Positions 45,163 through 57,021 of a stretch of DNA of 64,000 bases are shown piece after piece. Source of the stretch: Miscanthus floridulus (taxonomy: Eukaryota; Streptophyta; Magnoliopsida; Poales; Poaceae). The stretch's first letter is position 1; each line of letters starts with the position of its first letter. The notes under the pieces were generated by a model. That model saw nothing but the letters and a program-made list of their open reading frames with translations. It was not told where the DNA came from and did not search any database. A program made the translations under genes and the position numbers. The stretch is from the NCBI RefSeq assembly GCF_019320115.1, contig NC_089584.1:74307533-74371532 (forward strand). The letters are read 5' to 3'.

Positions 45163-45808
45163 TGAAAAGTCCTAATGGCTAGAGGGGGGGTTGAATAGCC
45201 TAATAAAAATTTCTACAACACTTAACAAACCGGTTAGATAATTATGAGGCGAAGCAAGTGTTGCGTTAGCCTACTAAAAAGCAAGCCACCTGCCACAATT
45301 TTAGTTTCTATTTTCTCTAACCACACAATAGCTATGACACTACACTAAGTTAGTGTGCTCTCAAATACTAACTAAAGAGCCACACTAACCAAACTAACAA
45401 GCTCTCACAACTAGGTACACTAAAGAGCTTGATAACTAGTTTACGGTAATGTAAAGAGAGAGAGCAAGATAATTATACCACCATGTCGAGGAGTGAACCA
45501 ATCAATCACAAGAATCAATATAAATGAAGACCAATCACCTCGGAATCAAATGATGAACACAATGATTTTTTACCGAGGTTCACTTGCTTGCCGGCAAGCT
45601 ACTCCTCGTTGTGGTGATTCACTCACTTGGAGGTTCACGCGCTAATTGGCATCACATGCCAAACCCTCAATAGGGTACTGCACAACCAACACAAGATGAG
45701 GATCACGCAAGCCATGAGTAATTCACTAGAGTACCTTTTGGCTCTCCGCCGGGTAAAGGTCAAAAACCCCTCATAATCACCACGATCAGAGCCGGAGACA
45801 ATAACCAA
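45163..45808 (-). repeat. Element E 5' LTR, outer piece left of G
   Basis: Matches 26589-27235 of the 3' LTR. It ends with ACCAA (45804-45808), the left copy of the G target duplication. Confidence 0.88.
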
Positions 45809-46616
45809 TGAAGAGGGCCAAGGAGAGGAGGAGGTCCAGCATGGGCGTCCAATTCATCTTTCTCATGGTGGTGGACCAGTCCAACTGAAGTTAGAGCCCA
45901 TCTCGGGTTCTAGGACCAGTCGGTCTTAAACTGGTCACCCAAGACGCATCCAGACTCCGTTTTCGACGATCCACATATGGTTGGAAAGCTAATTGATAAG
46001 GAAGCTAATGCAAGTGGTCTCACATCAAAATCCCTTCATAATCAACGGAAATTATCAAAACAATTCAGCTTCCAGAATCTACCAGGGTGCTGCGACACCG
46101 TCTTTTGGTCCATTGGACAGTGTATCGTGTTTGGGCCCATTAGGAGGCGTGTCCAGGGGGTGATGCCCAAGACTCCATAAATAGCAGCCATCACTCTCCT
46201 TAGGGTTTGGGTTTTGTTTAGTTCTTGATTTTCTTATGAAACAGATATCGTTTTGCTGCAACTGTGTCGCCAAGGCTGCTTGCTGTGAACCAGGGCCCTA
46301 GTTCTTGATCTTGTTCGCCTGTGGCGATTAGTCCTTTCGAATAAAGACTTGAACTTCTTCACATTATCATAAGCCTCATATTTATTTGCAATTTCAGATT
46401 GCGTTCATCCTGTTCTTGCTTGTGTTCTCGATTCGCTTGCAGGAAAGCCTTCTCGGCGAGGTCAATCGCGTTCACGTGGATGATAACTAACGGAGCAGTG
46501 GTGTAATGGTTGTGGAGGGCCGAATCAATCTTGGTTCGAAGCCTAGATCATGAATGTTGAGTCTCCATCAATCGATGTTATCATACCTTTTAGAAGATCG
46601 GGCCTAGTCTACATCA
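45809..46616 (+). repeat. Element G 5' LTR (808 bp)
   Basis: Starts TGAAGAGGGCCAAGGAG and ends CTAGTCTACATCA. A TATA box CATAAATAG is at 46176-46184 and AATAAA at 46340-46345, giving a plausible U3/R/U5 order. Relative to the 3' LTR it lacks about 25 bp near its start. Confidence 0.85.
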
Positions 46617-46618
46617 AG

Positions 46619-46631
46619 TGGTATCAGAGAC
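46619..46631 (+). other. Element G primer-binding site (initiator Met tRNA)
   Basis: TGGTATCAGAGAC lies two bases after the 5' LTR and complements initiator methionine tRNA. From 46632 to 47914 is an untranslated leader in which I see no gene. Confidence 0.82.
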
Positions 46632-47914
46632 CTTATTGCCCGTTAGGTATAACTTTATTTTTCCCTTTAGATTGTTACTGTTTTTGCATTACCTATAGTC
46701 CACAAAAAGACAAAAAAATATACACCGCCACATATTCCCTATCCTATAGCCTCATTATGCCATGCAATTTCGTCTCTGTGTCGCGTGGTTGAGTTTGTGC
46801 CCTAGGTCAAGCTCTGGTTGCTGGTTTTAGATCGTTTTTAGTCCAGTTTGTGTTTTTCCTTTGTTTTTTATCATAATCCATGAACACCTTCAAGTCTTGC
46901 TGTGTTTCCTTTATATCCATCAAACCCTAGTCCACACCATCTAATTTCTTATACTTGTCTTCACTATTTCCATCAAATCCTTGCTGTTGTGACTAATTTT
47001 GCGCGTATTGTTCTTGTTTTATCCTCTAATTCAGAGTCAGTTCGTAAAACTGGTCTAGTTTTCACATATGAACTCGGATTTTGACGTTCCATATATCAAA
47101 ATCGATCAGAAAAAAAATCAAATTTGTCCATCCCTGCCTTGTTGGGGTCGGAGATTTTTATTTTGGTTAAAAACTGGTCACAAGATCCTCTTTTCGTGGT
47201 CACAAGCTTTTTGTCGATTTTGAGCACGTCTTCTGAAATTTCCATAGTCCACGTCTTTCACTTGTTTAGGCTCATATTTTCTGTGGTTACTTCTTTTGTG
47301 CTCCTAAGTGAAGGAAAAATATCAAAAAAATAAAAAGAAAAAGTCAAAGAATCCCAAAAAACAACGACAGTCCAAAAATAGAGAAAAAAGATAAGGGCAA
47401 AAGTGAAACAATATCTAGAGGAGCACATAGAGAGCGTCATTTGAGTTGTGTTTGCGTGTGATGATTTCTACCTTGTTTCTAATCATATTCCTGCTATTCA
47501 CATCACTTAATACATCTAGTACTTGGAACATGAGTAGGCCAGCAACTAAGACAAGTACTTGGGATACTTATTTAGCTTTGCTATTCAGTTGCGAATTTTA
47601 CTATTCCTTGCTACTATATTGTGCCTGTCCAAGCTCCACTTTCTTCTAACCAAGTACAGGTTCGCCTTACAACTGTTACACTCAAGCTACAACGGTATCA
47701 CAGTCATCGACCGATTGCACCGTCTGTTGCTTTGGTAAGAACACTTATAAGACCGTGGTAAGACGCTTGAGAGTTAAGTGCCTTATTTTTCCTTATCCAC
47801 AACCTAAGTAGTTGGTATGGATAATACTATTTGTGTTGTCTTCTTCTTTCTACTAACCATGTCAGGAAAAGCGGAAGGAAATAGGGACACACCTATATAA
47901 CTGTGTTTCTAAGA

Positions 47915-48960
47915 ATGAGCTTCGTGTCGTTCTTGATGACAAGTTCAATGAGATCCTTCAACAAATCACCAACTTGGCCAAGAGGATTGAAGATGTTGAA
48001 CAAAGATATCCTGAACCACGGACTAAAGATGATGATGATGATCTCTCTTAATTTGATGATGGTGACGCGGAGGCTGAAGCCGAAGCTCAATGACGTGCTA
48101 AGGATGTACGTAACCGTAATCGGTTGAACTTTAACCGATGCGGTATGGGAGGTAATAACCAAGGTAATAATGATCCTTTCTCTAAAACCAAGTTTAAGAT
48201 ACCTCCTTTTTCTGGTTCTGCTGATCCTAAAGCATATTTAGATTGAGAGATGGCTGTAGATCAAAAATTTAGCTCCCATCAAGTCTCTGAAGAATATAGA
48301 GTTAGACTTGCTACTAGCGAGTTTACTAGTTTTGCTCTTTTCTGGTGGAATGATATTTTCAATAATGTTAATGCTAATGCTAATGCTCAAATACCTCAAA
48401 CCTGGACTGTGCTTAAACGGCGAATGAAATCGAGATTTATTCCTCCATACTATCAGCGTGATCTATGATTAAAACTACACCGTTTAAATTAAGGTAGTAA
48501 GACTATTGAGGAATATTATCAGAAGCTTTTAATTAGTCTAGCACGTAGTAACATACAAGAGGATGAAATGGATAAGTGTTCTAGATTTTTTGAAGGTTTG
48601 CGTTGTGAAATACAGGATGTTCTTGACTATAAAGAATGGACTAGATTTTCCCAGTTATATCATTATGCCATAAGGATGTTCTTGAAATACAGCACGTTAG
48701 CTAAAAGGGAAGTACAGGGATGACAACCTAGGTGTTCCACGACTCTGTCCACTCCTTTACGTCCAACCGAGGTGAGTAAATTTTCTGATGTGCAGACACC
48801 ACCAGCGCCTATAAAGAAGAGTTCTTCTATCACACCTTTCTTCTAGTGGATTTGCTACACCTTCCTTTAGCCGCTCTTCTAAAATTATTTGCCACCGCTA
48901 CAAGGGCATGGGACATATTGCTAAAGAATGCCCTAGCAAATGCGCATATATTGCTACTGA
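47915..48960 (+). pseudogene. Element G gag with zinc knuckle (multiple stops)
   Basis: Pieces in one main frame include NELRVVLDDKFNEILQQI, an acidic stretch, FKIPPFSGSADPKAYLD near 48195-48243, ALFWWNDIFNN near 48336 and FIPPYYQRDL near 48438, the retrotransposon gag core. Stops at about 48048, 48091, 48244, 48466 and 48489 break it. The zinc knuckle is CHRYKGMGHIAKEC at about 48893-48935. Several stops are at former CGA, CAA or TGG positions. Confidence 0.8.
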
Positions 48961-49774
48961 TGATGGTGGGTATGCTAGTGCTAGTGATGAAGAGAATAAA
49001 TTTGCACTTGCAACTGATCTTTATGCAGATAAATTTGCGGATAGTGCTGAAGATCCTGATGAGGTAATTGATAGTGTGACATGCACTGCAAACTACAAAT
49101 CAATCCTTATTCAGCGTGTTTTGAGTACACAAGTTGAGCTAGTAGACAAGCTACAACGCCATAATTTGTTTTAAATGTTCCTCATTGTCAATAATTTCCG
49201 TGTTCGTGCTATAATTGATGGAGGGAGCAGCAATAACTTGGTAAGTTCTGAGCTTGTCAAGACTCTTGGTTTATCTACACGTGCTCTTCCACATTCATAC
49301 CATGTTCAGTGGTTCAACAATAGTGGTAAGGCAAAGGTAACACAATCTGCTCGTGTGCATTTTTCTATCGGATCATACCATGATTATGATGATTTTGATA
49401 TCGTGCCTATGCAAGCTTGTTCACTTTTGTTAGGCCACCCTTGGCAATATGATAATAATATTCTACATCATGGTAGGCAAAATAGATATACTTTTATATT
49501 TAAGGGAAAGACTATTGCTTTACTTCCTTTAACTCCTGCTGAAATTTTGCAATATGAAAAGGAACTTGCTAAAAAGAAAAAGAAAGGCCATGATAAAGAC
49601 TTTAGCAAACCAACAAATGAACCATCAAGTAACATGAAAGAAGTTTTATTTGCTCTTAAATCTATTCTTGCTGATCATGATGAACCTTATTATGATTTAA
49701 CTTATACATCGCCTATATGTCCACTTGGTCCTGCTTCTAGTGCTATGCTTCTTGTTGGTACTAACCTTTTGTAG
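48961..49774 (+). pseudogene. Element G retropepsin-like protease
   Basis: After the knuckle an open frame runs to a TAA at 49172. The next, 49175-49774, has the retropepsin-like motif IIDGGSSNNLVS (about 49211-49246) and LLLGHPWQYD (about 49424-49453). The catalytic D-G-G form is common in this gypsy group. No polymerase follows, so this protein would be the C-terminal end of the element's coding region. Confidence 0.78.
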
Positions 49775-49935
49775 GAGGAGGATGAATTCCCAGCAGGGAA
49801 GCCACCATGGCAGCCACCTTTGCGAAGGATTGGGCGCCAAGATGAACGTCTTCTTCTGGAGCCATCATTGCTGTCATCCAATGGAGGAGACGATCTACTT
49901 CAGTCGAGGACGACTTCAATTCAAGAAAGGGAGGA

Positions 49936-50752
49936 TGATGAGGACATAACTTCTTCATCACATACAAGCCAAGGAGAGGAGGAGGTCCAGCATGGGCGTC
50001 CAATTCATCTTTCTCATGGTGGAGGCCCAGTCCAACTGAAGTTGGAGCCCATCTCGGGTTCTAGGACTAGTCTGCCTTAAACTAGTCACCCAAGACGCAT
50101 CCGGACTCCATTTTCAACGATCCATATATGGTTGGAAAGCTAATTTGATAAGAAAGCCAATGCAAGTGGTCGCACATCAAAAGCCCTTCGAAATCAACAG
50201 GAATCGTCAAAATAAGTCAGCGTCCAGAATCTACCAAGGTGTTGTGACACCGTCTTTTGGTCCATTGGACAGTGTATCGTGTTTGGACCCATTAGGGAGC
50301 GCGTCCAGGGGGGTGACACCCAAGACTCTATAAATAGCAGCCGTCGCTCTCCTTAGGGTTTGAGTTTTATTTAGTTCTTGATTTCCTTGTGAAACAGACA
50401 TTATTTTACTGCAACTATGCCGCCAAGGCTGCTTGCTATGAACCAGGGCCCCAGTTCTAGATCTTAGTCCTTTCGAATAAAGACTTGAACTCCTTCTCAT
50501 TATCATAAGCCTCATATTTATTTGCAATTTCAGATTGCGTTCATCCCGTTCTTGCTTGTGTTCTCAATTCGCTTGCAGGAAAGCCTTCTTAGCGAGGTCA
50601 ATTGCGTTCACGTGGTTGATAACCAACAGAGCAGTGGTATAACGGTTGCGGGGGTCTGAATCAATCTTGGTTCGAAGCCTAGATCGTGAACGCTGAGTCT
50701 CCACCAATCGACACTATCATACCTTTTGGAAGATCAGGCCTAGTCTACATCA
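49936..50752 (+). repeat. Element G 3' LTR (about 817 bp)
   Basis: Preceded by purine-rich AAGAAAGGGAGGA. The start is placed at TGATGAGGACAT; alignment with the 5' LTR is clear from GCCAAGGAGAGG onward. It ends CTAGTCTACATCA, followed by ACCAA. A TATA box TATAAATAG and an AATAAA are at equivalent places (about 50328 and 50478). Confidence 0.82.
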
Positions 50753-50757
50753 ACCAA

Positions 50758-51962
50758 CCTCCGCTCGACAATCCTTGCTTCTCTAAGCCGTCTAGGTGGC
50801 GGCAACCACCAAGAGTAACAAGCAAATCCCGCAGCAAAACATGAACACCAAGTGCCTCTAGATGCAATCAGTCAAGCAATGCACTTGGATTCTCTCCCAA
50901 TCTCACAAAGATGATGAATCAATGATGGAGATGAATGGGAGGGCTTTTGCTAAGCCCACAAGGTTGCTATGTCAATGCAAATGGCCAAGAGAGTGAGCTT
51001 GAGCCAGCCATGGGGCTTAAATAGAAGCCCCCACGAAATAGAGCCGTTGTACCCTTTTACTAGGCACAACACGGGGTGACCGGACGCTCTGGTCATATCG
51101 ACCGGATGCGATGCGTGCCATGTGTCCCCTCTCTTCAAATACTGAGCGCTCGATTCCAGCGGTCAAGTGATGACCGGACGCAGCAGCTCAAAGTGACCGG
51201 ACGCTGGACCTCAGCGTCCGACCAGAAATGATTTTTCACGACCAGACGCGTCCGGTCATGCTCGACCGGACCCACCCAGCATCTGGTCACTCGGCGTCTC
51301 CTCTGTGCACTGCCACGTCAGCAGGACTGGACGCAGCCCTCCAGCGTCCGGTCACTAAGTGACCCAGTGTCCGATCAGAGACCGACGCCAGCGTCTTCAC
51401 TGCTTCTACTGACCGGACGCACCGGTCCTTCCGAGACCAGTGTCCGGTCACTTATAGTGACCTCCGTCTTTTCTATATAGGGCGCTGGTGAAGTTCCTAA
51501 CCCTTGCTCAAATGTGCCAACCATCAAGTGTATCACCTTGTGCACATGTGTTAGCATATTTTCGTAAATATTTTCAAGGGTGTTAGCACTCCACTAGATC
51601 CCAAATGCATATGCAATGAGTTAGAGCATCTAGTGGCACTTTGATAACCGTATTTCGATACGACTTTCACCCCTCTTAATAGTACGGCTATCGATCCTAA
51701 ATGTGATCACACTCACTAAGTGTCTTGATCACCAAAACAAAATGGCTCCTACAATTTATATATTTGCCTTGAGCCTTTTGTTTTTCTCTTTCTTCTTTTC
51801 AAGTCCAAGCGCTTGATCATCACCATAGCATCACCATCATCATGTCATGATCTTCATTTGCTTCACCACTTGAAAATGTGCTACCTATCTCATAATCACT
51901 TTGATAAACTAGGTTAGCACTTAGGATTTCGTCAATTCACCAAAACCAAACTAGAGCTTTCA
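50758..51962 (-). repeat. Element E 5' LTR, inner piece right of G
   Basis: Continues the LTR broken at 45808 and ends GAGCTTTCA at 51962, followed by GCCAT. It contains CCGGACGC/GCGTCCGG repeats at 51070-51450. Confidence 0.88.
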
Positions 51963-52477
51963 GCCATGCATAGTCAAAGCAAACCCTACCCAAGCACTGT
52001 TCTAAAGCTCCGGTGGCTTCTCTAGTGTAGACAACGTAGAGCTTCACTGTTTATAAAAGCAATGCAATCTCTTCCAATTCAACTCCTTTGAGTTTGGCTT
52101 TGGGTTTCATCCATCCTCGCCTTTTGAAGTACATGTGCTAGTTTTCACAAGTGTGCACTACATCCACTTAGTAGGTTCGCTTAGATCAAGCTACCCTACG
52201 TACCCCTCTTCATAGGACCAAAGGAGGAAATAAGAATCTAGCTACTCTAGGTGTATTTCAACACCAAACGACACTTAAACTACCTCACCCTTAGCCTAAA
52301 TGTATATCTTTTAAAAAGATCGAGAATCATAATTAATTAAGAGTATGGAAACCATAAGAGCTCAGTTTATATGCATTATTGTGACATCACTAAATAATGC
52401 CGTTACAAATACACGTTAGCCACAAATGGTTGTGTCGTCATTAATCGTCAAAACCGTAGAGGCCTAGACGCTTTTCA
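51963..52477 (-). repeat. Old Sirevirus LTR remnant, right piece
   Basis: Similar to the last 430 bp of the element A LTR (4230-4621): shared runs include GTGCTAGTTTT, AAGTGTGCAC, ACACGTTAG and CGTCATTAATC. It ends CGCTTTTCA at 52477. No polypurine tract or internal region follows, so with 26100-26588 it looks like a solo LTR that E later entered. Confidence 0.55.
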
Positions 52478-52499
52478 TCGATAATGTTAGCTATTTGTT

Positions 52500-52720
52500 T
52501 TGATGTGAAAAAAAAAACTAGTCAACATCTCTTCTTGGAGTGTATGGTGGCTAAGCAGATGTGGCTAGTTCTTTCTACTAATTGGAAAATTTGGATGTTG
52601 AGTTAGGAGGGAAGTTTTGATCCTGGTAGTCCTCTACTTATATAGCAACAAAAAATTCTTCATTCGTAATAGAATTGATCTTTGCTTTCAGGATGCTCGC
52701 TGGAATAGAGTTTGTTGCTG
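52500..52720 (+). mobile_element. LINE fragment with zf-RVT zinc-binding domain
   Basis: One plus-strand frame reads QHLFLECMVAKQMWLVLSTN near 52518-52580. After stops come NRIDLCFQDARWN near 52665-52705. This is the pattern of the reverse-transcriptase zinc-binding domain and following region of plant non-LTR retrotransposons. It is short and broken. 52720-52950 has a 60-70 codon open frame without a recognisable domain. Confidence 0.45.
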
Positions 52721-52990
52721 AACATTGTTGGGATGGAAATGCTCGGCTGGCAGATACCAGATTTTGGCAGACTTCAGAAAACATTAATGGGTATAAGAAG
52801 AATGGCAAGTTCTTATATCAAGATGATACGCTTTCCTCCAAGGTTTCTCGATGGGTTCATCTACAGCGAACTAGGAGATGGTGGTTTTGATGAACATGCT
52901 GTCCCTGCACGAGGTTTCCTTCCTGGATGTTGATAACTGAGATCTTTAGAAGTGAAGGCGTCAAGTTCCCTGTGCTGCTGCTTTGACTCC

Positions 52991-53013
52991 TTTTTTTTTT
53001 TTTTTTTTTTTTT
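52991..53013. repeat. Poly-T run (23 T)
   Basis: A homopolymer of 23 T 240 bp beyond the stop codon of the CBS gene, seen as poly-A on that gene's strand. It could be a simple repeat or the tail of a small retroposed sequence. Confidence 0.7.
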
Positions 53014-53252
53014 GGTGCTGTAAGGTGTATCCAGAGCCTGCAACGTGGGTAAATGATCGCCTCCTAATGGTTACCACGCATTTGATCAGCAAACTATCCA
53101 AACTTCCAAAGAAATGGCGTAGTATATATTTAACATAACAGAAGCCTTCTTAATTAATCTAACACAGAATTTGCTGGATTAACACGACATGAATGCACCA
53201 TTCCAACTAAATAAGCCTTCCTCACATACTCACCTGTTATTCAACATTCCCG

Positions 53253-55348
53253 CTACAGAAAAGGCTCAACATTTCTCCACTGATCCGACCCCTTTACCCT
53301 AAGCTTCTCCATTGCCGGAGTCAAATAGCTGTCGCAATAACCGGGTGGCTCGTGGATAAAGCATGAGATCACATCACGCAGAGTCACAACACCGAGAACC
53401 TCAAGGTCATCATCCACTACATATATCCTGTGGGTTATTCTTGATGCAATGCTGTCAATAACACTACCAAGGGAAGCGTCAGGAGTGCAGGTGGGTGGTG
53501 GCTTCACCAGGCAATTGTTCCCTGAATCAGGAAGAGTGGAGCCTAGAGTCCTCATGAATTCAATGACCGTAAGTTGCCTGTATGCAAGAAACCATTAAGA
53601 CATAAGGGATACATTATAAAAAAAGAACACAGGGACGCAAACTATAAGATAGCTTGATACCTGAAATTTGAAAATAAGTCGGGTCTAAGCAACAGAAAGC
53701 GGATGTCCCTTATGCTAACACTGCCCACAAGTTTTCTTTTGGGGCCTTCTACTACTGGTACACCACCAATCTTGTTATCCTTCATGCACTTGAAAGCTTC
53801 TAAGATTAGATCATCACTGTTGACGGTGATAACCTGAAAAAAAAACACACAAAATTGTCATATCAACATTTACCAGTGTCTGTTGAAGAGGCAAACACAT
53901 AAGGAACTCTATAATGTAGTGCTTTGAAGGTTGCACAAGTAAATTAATCAGAATATCATAGAACATAGGGAACTGGCTCTTCTATTAAAAGGGTGGAATT
54001 CAACTGAAGCAGAAATAAGAGGGAGACAAAAATAACCTCATCAATGGACATAAATGGAAGTCCTAAGTCTGAAAGAGGAAGTGCAGAAATGTAGTCAAAC
54101 CAGTCCCTCCCTTTACATTGCTGCAGTCCTTTGACAACACCAGCCTGAGTAATGAAGTTCTTGATGATAGGTTTTTCGGGCTCAATCACAGGGACATTTC
54201 TCAATCTGTACTTAGAGAGCAACAGAAGTACAGTCAGCATGGAACTGTCCAGTGTAATGGGGACGAAAGGAGACCAGTGGTATGACTCTACAATCGATCG
54301 AACCTGCAGTAGTAAAAGAACAACAGATGATCATCATTCAATATTTAACTAGAATAAAAGGGTCTGAACCAACTTGAATCTTATCAACAAAACACATTGC
54401 AGGTAATAACAATAAAAAAAGGCAAGATATGTCTAAACTTTAAACCATGGGGCAACGGTTGCAATATATGGTTCAACCCTAGGGTAACCAAACTTCAGTT
54501 TAGCTACACAGAAAAACATTAGGTCAAGTGTGTTCCTTTGAGTGGATGGATTCTTAAATTTGATCAATGCTAACAAAAGAAAACAGAGTTACTATTTATT
54601 CATTCAGTGGTTACACGCATAACTGTTCAGGCCAGGGCCAAATGGCTTACTGTTGTTGATCTGAAAGGTTCCTGCTGAAGCAAAACTTTGTAGAAATCCT
54701 CCCCTAAATGATCTGCAGCAGTCAGCCCATCCTTCGCCACACCCTTTTCAGCAGTTAATCCACCAGCAACAGCAGCCCCAATTGCGGCTGCAGTTAAGCC
54801 AGCTACAGCAGCTGGGCCAGTTGCACCCAAAGCTGCCACCCCAACCGCACCAACAGCACCCATGCCAACTCCGGCCGCAGTTGCTGATGCAGCTGAGAGT
54901 GCAACAGCAGCAAGCTCAGCATTTTCTAGTACCCAACGGATGATTGCTGAGTAATCGATGACACCAAGGTACCTCCCCTGCCAATCAGTAGGAACCCCAG
55001 GTTCTGGATTCAGCACTGGTGCTGCCCTTATGTTCTGTTCAGATAGAGTCCTTACAGCGTCAAGGACAGAAGTATCACCAGGAATTTCAATTACTGCATA
55101 AAAAACATTGAGGATTACAAAATGTACAATAAAGGAGATGAAACACATAAAAACAATTTGAGTAGTTTTGTTTTGCAACAGGGTGTACCTCGACCAGTTG
55201 GAACCTCGGGGAAGGATGAGACTGGAATCTGAGCAAAGGCAGCAGTTAGCGATTCTTGCAAAGACAGTGGCAACTTCTTCTTAGACTGGATAGCTTCAAA
55301 GTAGGCATCACAGCTTGGAAATTCAGGGTTTTCCTCAGGCTGATCCAT
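53253..55348 (-). CDS. Four-CBS-domain protein, SnRK1 gamma-subunit-like (At1g69800 type)
   Basis: Coding exons (minus) are 55348-55189, 55093-54651, 54303-54037, 53833-53661 and 53577-53253, all with GT-AG borders. Total 1368 nt, 455 residues, with no stop or frameshift. CBS domains lie at about residues 50-105, 202-265, 282-345 and 370-440. Paired CBS domains bind adenine nucleotides; relatives act as regulatory gamma-like subunits of the SNF1-related kinase SnRK1, an energy sensor in cytosol and nucleus. Between CBS1 and CBS2, residues 114-166 are almost only A, G, V, T and L, with many small-residue repeats. This Ala/Gly insert is, from memory, also in Arabidopsis At1g69800 but not in KING1. 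A kinase role is inferred from family, not shown here. The leader intron is occupied by hAT element H. Confidence 0.9.
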
Positions 55349-57021
55349 GTCTACAAGAAATTGTTGAAGAATTAATCAAACAGACATCGTCTATCTACAC
55401 TGTAACCAACTAACACATCACACATGCAGGGCAGGCAATATCAAGATAAGGTTTGCCAGTACACCTGAGAATGGATTGGCTTTACTCCAAAATCCAGTTG
55501 GACTTTGGCACCTGGACTTTGTTGGATTTGGACTCAGTTGGATAAAAGACATCCATTCCCTTTACATCCAATACCTTTTGGTTATGTCGGACAAATAAAA
55601 CAGGGTAATAAAACAGGGTAATCCAAGTTCTATTGGACATCTGTTCCTGTTCGGGGCAGCCAGCGAATTTGCCACGGTGGCGGCAGCGGCGGCTGCTGTC
55701 ACAGGGTGGGCGCTCTCGCGGCCAGCTCCGTCAGTGCTGCGCCATGGCCTTCTTCGCGTTCTCCTCAGCCAGCACGTCCCCCAGCTGGTCTCCAGGCATT
55801 CAAGGGTTGAGGCTATTAGGGCGAGCAACTTCCGCCCATCGGCTCTTAGCGTGAGGTGTCGCGATTGACCGGGGTGCTCGTGCCGGTGAAGCAAGTACAG
55901 ATCGTCAGCATTCCTACCCCTTCTCGGTATCCTCCATCTCGATTTGAAGGTCCGTATGCTTGCTGCCCTCAAGTACCCCTACCCCCCATATCATAGTTCT
56001 TGTCAATCGTAGTACCAATATCCAGTGTTGATTTCTTGTGGATCATAGTGGACATGTGCAACAATGATTGCTTGATGTAGAGATTGAAACGCCTGAGCAA
56101 TCCATTTCCTCTTACTACATTCAATTTTAGTCTGCTTGGAAGTTGGCATGCAGCAGAAAAAACTAGAGAGTAGAAATTGGGGTTAGTATGTAAAGTTATC
56201 TGTAAAAATTTATGTAAAGGTCAAAGTTATCTGTAGATGATCCACAGTTAGAAGTGGCCTTTGATAGGCAGGGCTTCTTTTTCCTGTTGATTCATTCTTT
56301 CAATCAATGCCTCAGATTGTGCCTGCAGAAGAGTGACACATCTTAGCTTATTTCTTTTTGTCTGGTTACCAAATTAGTGTAGGATGATGTAATCTTCTTG
56401 ATCATCTGTTCAGTTCAGCGCAACTGATTTGTGTCAAGATATTGACATGGAAAATACTTTTTTTGTAATCACTAAACTCAGAATCAAGTACTGATAAAAT
56501 CAAGAAAGGAGTCGCAGACTGAAGTGAAAGAATTGAAGTTTGTTTACGGTGACTATAATAAATGAAGAAATTAAATTTTGGTTAGAGTACCAGCAAACAC
56601 ACAGAGGTGGCAGGTCAGGGATATAACTTTTTTATCCTGATCCCTTGTTTGGGTTTGTACGGTTTGGGTATGGGTTAGTTATAGTATGCCTGCTGTACTG
56701 GTGTGTATGTATGTGGGTTCTTTGCTGGACCAGCAAAGAGATGCCTGGCAGGTTTTATATATACCAAACAGGGCAACAAGGGAGTGCATAGTCATAGTTC
56801 TTTTAGTAACTTGTAGCATGAAATTCTTTGTGGTTCCAGTTATTGCATTTTATATATACCAAACAGTTTTTATTGTTAGTACCCTCTGAATAATATGCAT
56901 GCAGGTTTTATTGTTAGCTTCCAACTGCAATCCTGCATAACATAGCACTTTTGTTTTGGGAATGGTTATCGACTCTGTGATCTGATCACATACTTTTCTT
57001 TTCTATAGGTCAACTGGAAGG

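Larger units (their letters stand above)
45809..50752 (+). mobile_element. Element G: non-autonomous Ty3/gypsy element with gag-protease only
   Basis: A 4944-bp plus-strand element with 5' LTR 45809-46616, primer site 46619-46631, gag/protease remnants 47915-49774, a polypurine tract near 49923-49935 and 3' LTR 49936-50752. A perfect ACCAA duplication (45804-45808, 50753-50757) flanks it. After the protease frame stops at 49774 there are only 160 bp before the 3' LTR, so there is no reverse transcriptase, RNase H or integrase. Gag contains several stops. Confidence 0.9.
26589..51962 (-). mobile_element. Element E: Sirevirus-like copia element, host to F and G
   Basis: Minus-strand element of the same family as B. 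The 3' LTR is 26589-28466, and the internal region 28467-45162 is interrupted by F at 33102-43340. The 5' LTR is 45163-45808 plus 50758-51962, interrupted by G. A perfect 5-bp duplication GCCAT (26584-26588, 51963-51967) flanks it. Removing F and G gives a copia element of about 10 kb with gag-protease-integrase-reverse transcriptase-RNase H order. Coding regions contain stops, and the protease motif is altered. The two LTRs are similar in sequence but differ by several small deletions. Confidence 0.92.

Noticed and set aside
50680..50700. Possible tRNA T-loop-like GGTTCGAAGCC in element G LTRs (also near 46530)
   Set aside because: No acceptor stem, D-arm or anticodon arm around it; it is part of the LTR in both copies.
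55562..55972. 136-codon minus-strand frame as a real gene or first exon of the CBS gene
   Set aside because: It lies inside the hAT element between its inverted repeats, has no recognisable domain, and the leader exon at 59960-60240 fits better. It may be a captured fragment.
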